Source: Gracilaria domingensis (lineage: Eukaryota > Rhodophyta > Florideophyceae > Gracilariales > Gracilariaceae). From it: DNA of 64,000 bases. Each line of letters begins with the position of its first letter. Positions within the stretch are counted from its first letter, which is position 1. A program made the position numbers and the translations under genes. The DNA lies in assembly GCA_022539475.1 (NCBI GenBank), contig VCMS01000004.1:1-64000 (forward strand). The letters run 5' to 3'. Positions 10,833-21,026 of this stretch are shown piece after piece. The notes beneath the pieces were generated by a model, which saw nothing but the letters and a program-made list of their open reading frames with translations, did no database searches and had not been told where the DNA came from.

Positions 10833-11306
10833 ACTTCTCACAGGAAACTAGGCCAGTCGCCCGAAAACGCAAAATATATTTCGCAAAAAGGTGCTCTTAA
10901 AAGGTGCTCTTAACAGCAAAGCAACATAATAATGGTTATGCACACGTGCCAAACTATTGACAAAACGAGGATGAGAGCTCAGACAGTAGGTTATCTCCCC
11001 CAGATACCAGGGATAGCCTTCAGCGAAGGCATATCGATACGTCTGCGCAAGTACCCTTGGTACCAAAAGGTTTAACGCAATCCTTCTAGCCTTCCCTACA
11101 GCAAGTTGGTCGTTTCGTCAGTATCTCGAAGCCTATTCGGAACGACGTGAACAGTTTTCGTCACAAGAGCGCAAAGAGTCATAAATTGTGCATCTGGGCC
11201 TTTCCCTTTCCCGCAGAAGTCGTTGTCTGGGCTGTGACATAGACTCGGGTCTAAAAGGAACACAACGTGTTGCGAAATTGAACTGAAGCACATTGAAGTG
11301 TAGCAC
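10833..11306. other. Spacer between the transposon and pebB
   Basis: No gene was seen in these 474 bp. There is a short direct repeat, AAAGGTGCTCTTA, at 10888-10911. The pebB promoter and 5' UTR must lie in the right part. Confidence 0.6.
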
Positions 11307-12188
11307 ATGGAAGCTTCGGCGTTCGTCAGTCCCCTTACTTTACGATGTTTTCGTACATCCCCTCGTTCTCCCACGCTGCGTATGTCTGCTGCCGGGACAT
11401 CGACTTCGAAAGCACCCAAACCAGTAAAAGACATATACACACCGTTTTGGAATCATGCAACGTCTGTCTTAAAGGCTAGGCTCCCGGATTTGGCACCATA
11501 TCCAATCCCAGAAGGCTTTGAGCATAAAGAAGCTATGGTGGGGAAGGGGAAACGAGCAGGTCTTGTCGAAACAGATTCCTATGCGTATTGCACTCCAAAG
11601 CTAAGACAAATCCGGACAGCTCACGTCCAAGGCGGACAAGCGCTGCAGGTGTTAAACTTCGTCATGTTTCCTGGTATGGAATACGACCTTCCGTTTTTTG
11701 GGGCCGATCTCGTTACGTTGCCCGGAGGTCATCTAATTGCTCTTGATATGCAACCTTTGTTCCACAACGATGAGTATCGTGGAAAATATTCCAAGCCATT
11801 AGAGGCTACCTTTCTGAAACATCAGCATAATCTACCGTGGGGTGGCGACTTTCCTGAAGAGGCAGCTCGTTTCTTTTCTCCTAATTTCTTATGGAGCAGA
11901 CCTTCAGAGGATGATGTAGTCGAGACCCATGTGTTTGAGGCTTTCAAAGACTACTTGAACAAATACCTTGACTTTGTTGAAGAGGCCGAGCCAGTTTCTG
12001 ACCCGCAGACCCTGGCGAAGATAAAAGAAAGTCAAATTGCATATCTCAAATATCGGGCAGAAAAGGATCCTGCACGAGGAATGTTTCTACGATTCTATGG
12101 TGAAGAATGGACAGAGGAATACATTCACGGCTTTCTTTTCGATCTAGAACGAAAAATTGAGAATGGAGAGTATAGGCCTCCTGCGTGA
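11307..12188 (+). CDS. pebB: Phycoerythrobilin:ferredoxin oxidoreductase (PebB), plastid-targeted
   Basis: PebB reduces 15,16-dihydrobiliverdin to phycoerythrobilin with electrons from ferredoxin, in the plastid stroma, supplying the chromophore of phycoerythrin. The 293-aa frame has a 25-35 residue Ser/Arg/Thr-rich leader with no hydrophobic signal core, then the ferredoxin-dependent bilin reductase domain. Diagnostic segments are [86 protein letters not shown]. The DLPFFG(A/G)DLVTLP form distinguishes PebB from PebA and PcyA. No intron. The simple leader indicates a primary plastid and so a red alga, rather than a cryptophyte. Confidence 0.93.
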   Translation: MEASAFVSPLTLRCFRTSPRSPTLRMSAAGTSTSKAPKPVKDIYTPFWNHATSVLKARLPDLAPYPIPEGFEHKEAMVGKGKRAGLVETDSYAYCTPKLRQIRTAHVQGGQALQVLNFVMFPGMEYDLPFFGADLVTLPGGHLIALDMQPLFHNDEYRGKYSKPLEATFLKHQHNLPWGGDFPEEAARFFSPNFLWSRPSEDDVVETHVFEAFKDYLNKYLDFVEEAEPVSDPQTLAKIKESQIAYLKYRAEKDPARGMFLRFYGEEWTEEYIHGFLFDLERKIENGEYRPPA

Positions 12189-12458
12189 ACTTTTAATCGC
12201 ACTTCTGACCTTGTTGCAGCGTACCTGTATATCATCAATAACAGTTCGCGTACGTAGGAGGAAGACATCATAGGGCAAATGTCGCGGGTCATTCATAAGA
12301 ATCTTGGGAGCGCTCTGACTCCTTGAAAAACAACGAAGTAGTAAAGCCATGTTGCAGAATGACTCATGATGTGCGGTTTGCTAAACGTAGGCGCTTATAG
12401 TCAGTTTGTCATGATTGTGTACAGCTTAACTGTTTGAGCTCAACTTTACTGCAAATGC

Positions 12459-13168
12459 TTAAGACTCTTCTTCTTCTTTGGGTGCCTCATAGTCGGGGAC
12501 TTCCATTGACCCATCATTGATCTGATCAATGATATCATGTGGTGGCTGGCCATCAACAGTGCACCCCACACTTTGGGCTGTGCCCAAAACTTCCTTGACA
12601 GTACCCTTCATGTGCTTGGCAAGAGAGCGTTCACGGCATTGCTTTGCAATCTCATAGACGGCATCAAATGAAAGGTTTCCGTCATGTGGAACATCCTTGA
12701 CCTTTTTCCGATCGCGTGGGGGCTCCTTCAATGCTTTGATGATCATGGAAGCAGCAGAAGGGGTTACAGTCACGGTCGCTTGTCTGTTCTGTACCGAAAG
12801 CCTGCACATCACGCGGAGACCCTTCCAGTCTTTCGTTGCTTTCGCTAGTTGATCACCGATCTTCTTGGGACTCTAATTGCCCGGCATCAGCAGTTAGTAC
12901 ATTAAACGGATCAAGATAAGATAGAAAATAGACCCTGATGTTAGAGACCATATCTTCTTGCAACACAAGGGATATCCCCTCTTTCTTGATCTTTGTTCAA
13001 CATCGCATTTCGAAAGTGTGATCAAGCAAGCCCTATTGACTGCGTAGAGAAACTTACCAGACCGAGCGGGCCAATCTTAGGAGCAAGAGACGCAACAGCA
13101 CCAACTTCCCCGCCTGTTGTTCGCACATAGATGACTGTGACGGCGTTGGGGTCGAATTTCGGCGGCAT
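12459..13168 (-). CDS. RPL12: 60S ribosomal protein L12 (uL11), two exons
   Basis: uL11 forms the base of the ribosomal stalk and binds the GTPase-associated 28S rRNA region. Exon 1 is complement 13168-13058 (37 codons, ending PKIGPLGL). The intron is 13057-12873 (GTAAGT ... TTAG, 185 nt, phase 0). Exon 2 is complement 12872-12459, beginning [21 protein letters not shown]. The join restores the canonical uL11 GPLGLSPKK segment. Family signatures [19 protein letters not shown] and [12 protein letters not shown] are intact. The 174-aa product carries a short acidic tail (APKEEEES) beyond the usual length. It is divergent from RPLP2, another stalk protein, across 417 bp. Confidence 0.95.
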
Positions 13169-13585
13169 TTTAGTTGATCTGCCTGGAACAAAGACTTTGT
13201 TTCCTCGCGCAGAGAAGCAAACGCTACTTCTCTAACGATAACGATTTCACGTGAAACTTGATCTGCAACCCTCTATAGTGTTAGGAATATCCTTTACTGG
13301 ATTGTCGATGGTGCAATGGCGTCGACGAGCGGAGTGGGATGTGCCGACGGCGACCGCGAACCCGCCAAGGTATCCACGCGTCCACGTGTTCAAATCATGT
13401 TTTCCAAATATTTTTGGTTTAGGGACAACATTTCCGTCGTCGACGTCGACGGCGACTGCGTTGCTTGGGGAGGCACTTTATTTCTCTGTAGTCATCCCCA
13501 CGCTCCGGGGACGAAAGTTTCAAGCTTGATTCACCCATCACTCGCTACCCGCGCCTAATCCGATCCGTCTTTCAATTGCTTTACG
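13169..13585. promoter_or_regulatory. Shared divergent promoter of RPL12 and RPLP2
   Basis: This 417-bp spacer separates two stalk-protein genes read outward. It is enriched in GTCGAC/ACGGCGAC motifs, including the 12-bp palindrome GTCGACGTCGAC near 13440-13451 and related GTCGACG near 13321. These are candidate elements only. No TATA box is obvious on the RPLP2 side. Confidence 0.5.
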
Positions 13586-13906
13586 ATGAAGTATCTTGGT
13601 GCCTACATGCTTGCCTATTTGGGCGGTAACACGTCCCCATCGAGCGATGACATTAAGAAGATTCTTGAATCCGCCGGTGTCGACATTGATGAAGATGTGC
13701 TTAGCAAGGTAATTTCACAATTTCAAGAGAAGAGCATCATGGATTGCATGGAAGAAGGGAAATCGAAGCTTGCATCAGTTCCTTCCGGAGGAGCTGCCCC
13801 TGCTGGTGGCGCCGGCGCTGCGGAAGAAGCACCGAAAGAGGAGGAACAGAAGGAAGAATCAGAAGAGGAGGAGGAGGAGGAAATGGATTTCGATCTGTTC
13901 GATTAG
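13586..13906 (+). CDS. RPLP2: 60S acidic ribosomal protein P2
   Basis: P2 pairs with P1 on P0 to form the ribosomal stalk that recruits elongation factors. The 106-aa protein has the N-terminal dimerisation domain ([29 protein letters not shown]), an Ala/Gly hinge ([14 protein letters not shown]) and an acidic tail ending [12 protein letters not shown]. The usual end is DDDMGFGLFD; here two residues of the terminal motif differ (MDFDLFD), while the LFD that contacts factors is kept. No intron. It shares a promoter region with RPL12. Confidence 0.96.
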   Translation: MKYLGAYMLAYLGGNTSPSSDDIKKILESAGVDIDEDVLSKVISQFQEKSIMDCMEEGKSKLASVPSGGAAPAGGAGAAEEAPKEEEQKEESEEEEEEEMDFDLFD

Positions 13907-14289
13907 CTTGCGCGTTTCTAAATGTTCCTTGGCACTGCCGATCTTACGAGCTCATTTGCGGATCAACAGTTGCAGTACTTGGTTACTAGCGGTTGTTTGC
14001 TACGCGGTTCTCGTTGCGACTTCATGGCGCTTATGACGTGGTTGCTATTCTATCTTGTTTGCGAATTAGGTTTGCCGACATGATATTCAGCCGAGAAGCG
14101 GTTGCTCGTCGTCGTGCTCGCCAGTTATAGTAGGCTATTCACAGGAAAGTGTAAATTTGAACAGCGAAGGAAGTTTTCTTGATCACATCTATGCGAGTAA
14201 CCGCCTTTGTGGGAGTGTTAGAAACATTAGTAGGCCTAAAAGTTTGTTGCCTTAACTTGTTAGAAGTTGGGCTAGTGCACTTTCGTAGC
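13907..14289. other. Convergent spacer between RPLP2 and XPF
   Basis: 383 bp holding the two 3' UTRs. No gene or repeat is recognised. Confidence 0.6.
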
Positions 14290-16944
14290 TCATAAGGCGG
14301 CATGGGCTTCCATTGGCTTCTCATTGACAAAGTTAAACAGGAGGGACGCTTTTCCAGCACTTCCTAGCACAGTAGTCATGTCTTCTAAGGACATGTTGAC
14401 TAAGGTGGCGATGTTAGGCACCTTCCTCATCACTACAGTCATGTTTCCGCTATCAATACCTGGTAGACTTCGAAGCAGAGCTTTTGGTCCGGCATTCAAG
14501 GCTTCCTCTTCTGATCTCGCAGTATCTACTCCCAGACTCATTGCCACTTTTTCATCAGGTTCATCGTCATTTTGCTTTAACACGGAAAACATTTCTGCCG
14601 CGTCGTGTGGTCCTTGCGCCCACAAGAGTCGAAGCTCTGGGAATTGTTGCAGAAGCATTACCATTTTGCTCACAATCGACGCAATTGAAATATCTGATGG
14701 CACTCCTCCAGATGTGGCTGTTAGTGATGGAGTTCTTGTAGAATCCATTTCTATGAGTAGACAAGGATGCTTGTAATGTCGGCAAAGCGCTTCTGCCTGG
14801 TTAAACAACCGTCCAGAGGTGAATGACCCGAACAGGTCCGGGATCGACTTCCGTTCAATCCCTATACTCTTTGACAGAATAAAGTCTCCGACCTCGAGAG
14901 TGAGTGGTACAATCTTAAGACTAGATTTATACAGCAGCATTGGGAGCGAGCTGCGGAGCTCACGTAAGTCTACCAGTACCTTCCCGTTCGTCTCCGATGC
15001 GGCTTTTGGAGCCCCAGTAAGTCTACTGTCCCTATCTGCTCCAAGACCTCGACTCATGCTATTTCTATGGGGGGTAGTCTGAGCGAGGAGGCTTTGAGTA
15101 TATTCTTCTTCCTCACGACCCTCCTGGTTTACAAGTATTGTCATTGTCGCTCGCTCCCTGATCAGAGTCTTAAACGCTTGCTTCTCTCTGTCGCTCGAAA
15201 GCCGGAACCTCTCTTCTTCCATCGCCTCACCGTAGGCTAGAATGTATAAGCGCACTGGTCTCCCTGGATGTGCTGCCTTGAATATCTCAACCTGCCGAAT
15301 GAAGGAGAGGTCTGCGTTGTACAGGATAACAAACGAAGGATGGTACTCATTCAGAATTCGATGACCGCGGCCTTGCCTATCGACCCAATCGGCACACCAT
15401 ATGAGAACCTCTATGGTAGATGATTTGTGAGGTTGGATTTCTCGGAAGACCTCACTAAATTCTTCTCGAGCACGTTCAACATTCCACCCAATTTCCCTTC
15501 GTGTTTTCCCACGTCTTTTTCGTCTCACATCTACCTTTTCCTCCTTAACAGTGCTGGTTTGGTGATTCTGTGGAACAAGCTGTGTCATTGTTAGCTGTAC
15601 CATCCGGTCTCCACTTGATCTAGCCGCCACGGTTGGAAAATTGTGATTGAACAGCTCTGTCATGAAATGCGAGTTCCCATCTCGTAGGATACTAGAAAGC
15701 TCGTCTACCATACGTTGTTCGTTTACCATTAACATAACGCGAGTAACTTGAGCTTCCGAGCCAACCAGACGGACATCAGCTTGAATTTCTCGAAGTACGG
15801 CACGTAGAGCATGCCATTTGGGGGTCGATTCCAGGTTTGCGACAGTAATAACACCTTGTTCTAGATGAACGGGTTCTTTCTTTTCACGCTCTTCCCCTTC
15901 TGCCCTCTCTGCCCCAGTCGGTTTCTTTAGCTTCTTCAGCTGCCAAACTCGCGATCTTGCCAACAAAATTGCTGGTTGAGCTTCTCTCCGCATCAGCCAG
16001 TTTGCACCTTTTGATGCAGTTGCTCGAATGGCAAGAACTGAACTATAGTACTGGACGGCATTAAGTTCGAAAAGTTGCTTGGTTAGAAGCCGAAGGGTGC
16101 TAAGGTCAGACAAAAGAGAACGAACACGAGATGAGTAACGTTTTTCTGCTCCCTCTAGTTGCCGTTGCACTATGTCATCGAAGTTGTGAACAAGTGTTTT
16201 CTTTTCGTCGTCTCTTTCAACAAACAATTCGGACAGGTCCAGTCCACGAGTTGCCGAACGCAGGTCCTCGCAAATGGCCAGGACGGTGTCAGACAGACTT
16301 GAAAGAATAGTTGACATTCTCGGAGTTATGCTGACGGAAAGATCAATCAGATCTGGAACATGCATAGACATTGAAGACTTAACGTCATGATGAAATCGTG
16401 GCCATAAACTTAGATTTGACACATAGAGAAGTCGCATAAGTTTTTCAACGGCATGAAAGCCTCGCGTTAACGATGTTGCATTTTCAGAAAAGGCCTTAAT
16501 AAAAGCCTTCTTGTTCTTGGTCCTGAAGAGTGTCAACGCAAAATGTTCATTACTTTGCTCGCGAATACGATCCGCATCAAAAATAAGAAGACCTCCAACG
16601 TTTTCTGCGGGTAATGTACCATGAAGCAAATCGTGCACGAGCACATTCGAAGTCAAGATAACGAATCCCGGAGTTTCATATACAGCCGTTCGGTCTCGGA
16701 CGGAGTAGTCAGAGGTGAGATGCCTGGGCAGAAGTAATGGATTGCCCGTATCGACGAGAGCTGGTCTTATGACTGTCTGCACAAACGGTCTAGCCAAATT
16801 GACACCTATAACCAAGCTGTTTGATTCACTTACTCGTTGTAGCAGACATATAAGAGCATAGTGTTGTCCAAGTCCACGGCCTAAGACATGCAGTGAGTCA
16901 GCTTTTGATGCTTGTTCACCAATAGAATGGTGAAACTTCAGCAT
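14290..16944 (-). CDS. ERCC4: DNA repair endonuclease XPF (ERCC4/Rad1)
   Basis: XPF is the catalytic subunit of the XPF-ERCC1 structure-specific nuclease, cutting 5' of bulky lesions in nucleotide excision repair and acting in interstrand crosslink repair. The first ATG of the frame is at 16944, giving 884 aa. The N-terminal two thirds is the degenerate SF2 helicase-like part (starting near SLHVLGRGLGQHYALICLLQ). The ERCC4 nuclease signature is intact at about residues 680-740: GDFILSKSIGIERKSIPD with the catalytic ERKxxxD, followed by LFNQAEALCRHYKHPCLLIE. The C-terminal tandem helix-hairpin-helix (LLRSLPGIDSGN to SLEDMTTVLGSAGKASLLFNF) binds ERCC1 and DNA. No intron. FANCD2, another crosslink-repair gene, lies 7 kb away on the same strand. 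Confidence 0.95.
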   Translation of the reverse strand: MLKFHHSIGEQASKADSLHVLGRGLGQHYALICLLQRVSESNSLVIGVNLARPFVQTVIRPALVDTGNPLLLPRHLTSDYSVRDRTAVYETPGFVILTSNVLVHDLLHGTLPAENVGGLLIFDADRIREQSNEHFALTLFRTKNKKAFIKAFSENATSLTRGFHAVEKLMRLLYVSNLSLWPRFHHDVKSSMSMHVPDLIDLSVSITPRMSTILSSLSDTVLAICEDLRSATRGLDLSELFVERDDEKKTLVHNFDDIVQRQLEGAEKRYSSRVRSLLSDLSTLRLLTKQLFELNAVQYYSSVLAIRATASKGANWLMRREAQPAILLARSRVWQLKKLKKPTGAERAEGEEREKKEPVHLEQGVITVANLESTPKWHALRAVLREIQADVRLVGSEAQVTRVMLMVNEQRMVDELSSILRDGNSHFMTELFNHNFPTVAARSSGDRMVQLTMTQLVPQNHQTSTVKEEKVDVRRKRRGKTRREIGWNVERAREEFSEVFREIQPHKSSTIEVLIWCADWVDRQGRGHRILNEYHPSFVILYNADLSFIRQVEIFKAAHPGRPVRLYILAYGEAMEEERFRLSSDREKQAFKTLIRERATMTILVNQEGREEEEYTQSLLAQTTPHRNSMSRGLGADRDSRLTGAPKAASETNGKVLVDLRELRSSLPMLLYKSSLKIVPLTLEVGDFILSKSIGIERKSIPDLFGSFTSGRLFNQAEALCRHYKHPCLLIEMDSTRTPSLTATSGGVPSDISIASIVSKMVMLLQQFPELRLLWAQGPHDAAEMFSVLKQNDDEPDEKVAMSLGVDTARSEEEALNAGPKALLRSLPGIDSGNMTVVMRKVPNIATLVNMSLEDMTTVLGSAGKASLLFNFVNEKPMEAHAAL

Positions 16945-17796
16945 GCTACTCCAAGACGAGAAGCGAGGAAATTTCAATGAGGAAGAAACATTAGCAAATC
17001 CAACAGAAAAATATATTGCATCGTTCTCCCTTCTCCCAACGATACAAGGCGTTCTGAGCAGCCACAGAGCGTCCTGTATTTAGTTTCAAACAATATAAAC
17101 TTCAAGACAATTTGAATGAACCCCCTTTTCTTTGTGCTGCGGCAGAAAGCCAATGAACACCAGTCTCCTCCCACAGTTTTCTCACACATCGATCTGCGAG
17201 TCTCTCTACTCTAGGAGAGATCCCTCCCAGCCTTCGATTTCTCGTGCTTTGTACGTGTAGTGCGTAACTCCTTACTATGCCCTCAAGAGGCTACCAAAAT
17301 TACGTTTGGTCCATTAAAAACCGCGGCCCAGCCCCCATACGGCCCACATGCAACGCACCGTTCCAAGGAAATATCTGAACGCCACGATGCTCTGGCGGCG
17401 TTTGCATATCGAAACGACACTTTTTCGACCACCCAGAATGCGTGTTTTGTCCAAGCACTTCGTCGCACCAATAACAACTTGAAGCTACCAAGGGTATCTA
17501 TAAATCCAAGGATTTATCCTTGTACCTCGCGAAATAGCCTTGTCTTCTTCCCTCGGATTATCAGAGCGTAGCGAAAAGCTCCGAAGACTTCTTTGCTTGC
17601 GTTGAGTAAGCTGCACTATACGCTCTGTTCACTGTGCTACGGACAGTGACCAAACTTATCGTTGCAACTGCAATCACGTACAAAACTCTGAACTCCGGGA
17701 GTTGACTCAACTTGCACTGGCACGTTTCAGTCGAAGATCATTTCTAAAGCTTGACAGTTTGAAATTTGTTCAGTGTTTCTTAATCGTTCTATATCG
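16945..17796. other. Divergent spacer between XPF and the DUF1995 gene
   Basis: 852 bp with no supportable gene. It must hold both promoters. Short open stretches (for example 17260-17571) have no coding character that I can recognise. Confidence 0.55.
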
Positions 17797-18756
17797 ATGT
17801 CTGTTTCATCAGCATTCGTGAGTGCAATATCACTAGGGGCACACCGAAGAGGGAAACCAAACGATCTAGCATGTCGAACGCGTCCAATATCACAGGTCAT
17901 TCCCATTCGGGCTATGCAGGACTCTGTAAACCCTACTCCGGCAGATTCCAAACCAGCAATCCCATTCCCTCAGCTCTACGACGCATGGTTTCCCCCACAC
18001 GAACTGCGTGACCAAATGCAGACTAGCCTGACGGCAGCTGTAGAAGACGGACACACCCTGCTGGAGCTTCAGTGGCCAGTCGTACCCAATCTGGAAGAAA
18101 TAGCAGCTGGTACGCTTCTGAACTTTGAGTTCGGCAAGTTCGTTTCCCGTGTTCTTGGAATGGCGGCTCCAAAAGACTACATGCTCATAAAGAGATATTT
18201 GGCGTCGTTTTGTAATCTCTATTGGACCCTCTGTGTAGCTCAAGCCCCATGCTTCCAAGACCGGGTGGTATGGGCATTGAGTACTGACGGCGTTTCCAAG
18301 GTTGCTGCTGCGGACCGTTTGATGAATGTTCGACTGGGATCGATGCGAAATCTGCCAGAGACCGGCGAAGACGACGTGTTAGTGATTGCTGACCCCCGCG
18401 TGAACGAAGTTTGGAAACGGGGTGCACAGATTCGACCGAAGAACGGGTATACGGTGTTTCTCAATTCTCAGTTCAACGAAAGCTACGGGTTGACGGGTCC
18501 AAGGAGAGGACCTTTGAAAGAAACAATAGTGGTGTACATGTTGAAAAGAGTAACAAGAGGTTATGTGTTCTTCGCATATCCAGGTCCGTGGCGAGCATGT
18601 TTGGAAAAGCCTGATCTGCAGATTGAAGAACTGAAAGAGTTCGAAAAAGAACCAAAGCTACGTGAGATTGCCGGCGTGGTTAGATCGGAAAGCAACAAGA
18701 GATATGGCGGGTTCTACAATGATCGTTATGTACGCGGATTTGGTGGCAGACTGTAG
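17797..18756 (+). CDS. Plastid DUF1995 protein
   Basis: The 319-aa frame begins at the first ATG (17797). A basic, Ser-rich leader (MSVSSAFVSAISLGAHRRGK to IRAM) looks like a plastid transit peptide. The body shows the DUF1995 pattern found in plastid proteins such as LPA3 and the C-terminus of some adenylate kinases: FPQLYDAWFPPHELRDQMQTSLTAAVEDG, LLELQWPV, and later DDVLVIADPRVNEV, VVYMLKRVTRGYVFFAYPGPWRACLEKPD. Land-plant relatives assist photosystem assembly. Whether this one does so is unknown. No intron. Its stop codon is only 4 bp from that of the convergent gene. Confidence 0.85.
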   Translation: MSVSSAFVSAISLGAHRRGKPNDLACRTRPISQVIPIRAMQDSVNPTPADSKPAIPFPQLYDAWFPPHELRDQMQTSLTAAVEDGHTLLELQWPVVPNLEEIAAGTLLNFEFGKFVSRVLGMAAPKDYMLIKRYLASFCNLYWTLCVAQAPCFQDRVVWALSTDGVSKVAAADRLMNVRLGSMRNLPETGEDDVLVIADPRVNEVWKRGAQIRPKNGYTVFLNSQFNESYGLTGPRRGPLKETIVVYMLKRVTRGYVFFAYPGPWRACLEKPDLQIEELKEFEKEPKLREIAGVVRSESNKRYGGFYNDRYVRGFGGRL

Positions 18757-18760
18757 AACA

Positions 18761-19159
18761 TTAAAGCTCTTCCTTTAGTTTTGAGATCCGTCTCTTGTTT
18801 CGTGCGCTGATTATTCGCAGAGTTGTCGCCCGTTCTTTGGGAGTCATCTCCTTCCAGTTTGTTATACGGGATGTTGTTCCATCAGAGTTAACTACGAGCG
18901 GACCCAAAGTGTCAGCCAAGGATGCTGCACCAGATGACAGATCGACCTCTTGAACATCAGAACCAGTCTGAATTGGCGGTAGTTCGAGTGGTGGGGATGG
19001 TAAAAATGGCGGAATCGTTAAGGTAGCGGACGAGTTGTCACCTGCAGACATGGACAGCGCTTGTGTTCTGTTGTAAGAAGGGGCTGTTAGGGTAATCCAT
19101 AGACTGATCAAGCAGAGGGAAAGAGTTGGTAAAAACGCCGAGCATATTTTGATGCTCAT
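18761..19159 (-). CDS. Small conserved-looking protein with N-terminal hydrophobic segment
   Basis: 132 aa from the first ATG at 19159. A hydrophobic stretch (about residues 6-25, AFLPTLSLCLISLWITL) is followed by a Pro-rich linker. The C-terminus (VVNSDGTTSRITNWKEMTPKERATTLRIISARNKRRISKLKE) resembles a short module I recall from unnamed algal and plant organelle proteins (DGTxxRIxNWxxMTxxE...RNxxR). Function unknown. The leader could be a signal anchor or part of an organelle-targeting peptide. It is tail-to-tail with the DUF1995 gene. Confidence 0.6.
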   Translation of the reverse strand: MSIKICSAFLPTLSLCLISLWITLTAPSYNRTQALSMSAGDNSSATLTIPPFLPSPPLELPPIQTGSDVQEVDLSSGAASLADTLGPLVVNSDGTTSRITNWKEMTPKERATTLRIISARNKRRISKLKEEL

Positions 19160-19884
19160 AGTGTCCTTCGGCAGACAACAAGAGAGAGAGCAAACACGAG
19201 GAGTGAGTGTGTGGATGGACAAAGGGACATCACTCGATTCACAAGTCGAAACTTTCTGAGAGACTTTTGTTACCAACGTCTGAACACCACGTCGTTGCAG
19301 CTTGGATTCAGCAGTTCATCCATCCTCAATCTACTGCGTAAGATGGACATATTCTTGAGAACGAGGAAGACTTTTCGGACTCATTGCGCAAGGTCGTCTC
19401 AACGGGGAGGTAAGCTGGCGATCAATGATTGCCAATCATCTATCCAGCGGATAGTATCCACTGTACCAATTTATTCGCGGATGCTTTATCTTAGCATAAT
19501 GCTCGACGGTTTTTAGTCGGCATGATCGCGGTGGCGTTTTTTCTGGAATACCCTCGATACACGTTTGAGATTTTTCACCAAGCGGTGGATTCTGGAAGAA
19601 AGGAGCATCGGAAATTTGCTGCATGGAAATGCCTGCTGGTCGCATTAATTTCGTGGTGGTCCACATCCGAGCCGTTGTCTGGTCGAGTGGCAAATCTCCC
19701 GGAATCCGGACCTTCGTTGTACGGGTGGTCTCTCGGTCGCCGTTCGTGGCGTACAATCTCCTTCGGCTGTACAAATGCGCACGCCGCCTCATCCCCTGAA
19801 TTAAATTCATAGTTCACGATCCGTCCGGTCGCTTCTACCACCATCCGCTTTATTGACTTCCCACACTCAACATTGCCTTCCTCC
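19160..19884. other. Divergent spacer between the 132-aa gene and the VTT protein gene
   Basis: 725 bp. Overlapping open stretches on both strands (19211-19516, 19436-19810) look like chance. No gene is called; it should contain both promoters. Confidence 0.5.
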
Positions 19885-20880
19885 ATGGCCTTTATTGTTT
19901 CCCTCCGGATACCTGTGCCTCTCTCCGCGGTAAAGGTACAGCTTTCTCCCACTGCCGCACCCCATGCGTCTCGGTCCGTTAAACGCCGGCGCCCACGCAA
20001 TCTGCCGTTGCTGTGCTGCACGGCTACAGCAACTCACAATGTGTCGGAATCGCACGAGACAACATCGCAGCCACATCCGCCCGTGACTTCAACAGCATTC
20101 GAGCCAATCCCTTCTTCCCTATCGGAAGACAGAAGAACACCGCCGTCACGTTTCCGAAGCCGAATAATAACGCTTATCGCTCTGGCATTCGGTGCGTATG
20201 CGTTCGCACGACTGGCTCGTCAACAGCAGTTAATGTCAACTATTGCAACACATGCCGCAAGTCTAGGCGCAACCAAGGCAGCAGTCCTGCTTGCTTGTGT
20301 GAATTTCTTCACTGTTCTGTGTTGTTTCCCGGCGAACATGGGACTAATGCTTGCAGCAGGAGCGGTGCTACCGTCCTTACATGCCTTTTTGGCCCTATTC
20401 ATCTCGAAGACAATTGCAGCGGCAGCTGCGTTTGCCCTCGGGCGTACTTGGTTGAAGGCTCGTGCGGTAAGCTTCTTGGAGTCTAAACCACGATTACGAC
20501 GTATTCTGTTGGAAAGTGGACAGGAAGGGGGATGGAAGTTTGTTTTGCTCATGCGGCTAAGCCCTTTTCCTGGGTTTATGCTCAACTACCTGTTAAGTGT
20601 GACGGGAGTGTCGTTTATCGAGTATGTCTTCGCTACGATGATAGGAATCGCACCAAGCGTTTTCAATCTTGTCCTGGTTGGAGCTGCTGCGAGTGACGTC
20701 GGAGCTGGAGTGATAACTGGCGGCGCCTCCATACTTCCGTTGATATTGAAGGGTTTGTGTGTTGTATCCATGGCTGCTGCGATGTTCTTCATCACTCGTT
20801 TAACAAGAAGGGCTTTTAAGGATGTTGAGCTGGAAGACGCCGGGCTTCGACTAGACGGAAATGAAACTTTAACAAACTGA
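19885..20880 (+). CDS. DedA/VTT-domain (TVP38/TMEM64-type) membrane protein
   Basis: 331 aa from the ATG at 19885. The first 100 residues are Ser/Thr/Pro/Arg-rich and suit an organelle leader. The VTT domain follows: a transmembrane stretch (ALAFGAYAFARL), then FFTVLCCFPANMGLMLAAGAVLPSL, a re-entrant loop candidate, and RLSPFPGFMLNYLLSVTGVSFIEYVFATMIGIAPS, the DedA-family signature (R-SP-P---N--G-----F). Family members are lipid scramblases or transporters, and plastid-targeted forms occur in algae. Substrate cannot be told from sequence. No intron. Confidence 0.85.
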   Translation: MAFIVSLRIPVPLSAVKVQLSPTAAPHASRSVKRRRPRNLPLLCCTATATHNVSESHETTSQPHPPVTSTAFEPIPSSLSEDRRTPPSRFRSRIITLIALAFGAYAFARLARQQQLMSTIATHAASLGATKAAVLLACVNFFTVLCCFPANMGLMLAAGAVLPSLHAFLALFISKTIAAAAAFALGRTWLKARAVSFLESKPRLRRILLESGQEGGWKFVLLMRLSPFPGFMLNYLLSVTGVSFIEYVFATMIGIAPSVFNLVLVGAAASDVGAGVITGGASILPLILKGLCVVSMAAAMFFITRLTRRAFKDVELEDAGLRLDGNETLTN

Positions 20881-21026
20881 CAATCTTACTTTACATAAAG
20901 CCATACCTCCATAACGGAAGCACGCGTAAGAACGGAGCTCATAATACTCAGTTTTCTATCACAGGACAGTTAGAAATTGAGATAACCCCGTCCTGCTACC
21001 CCCAATACGCAATAATCTCGGAAACT

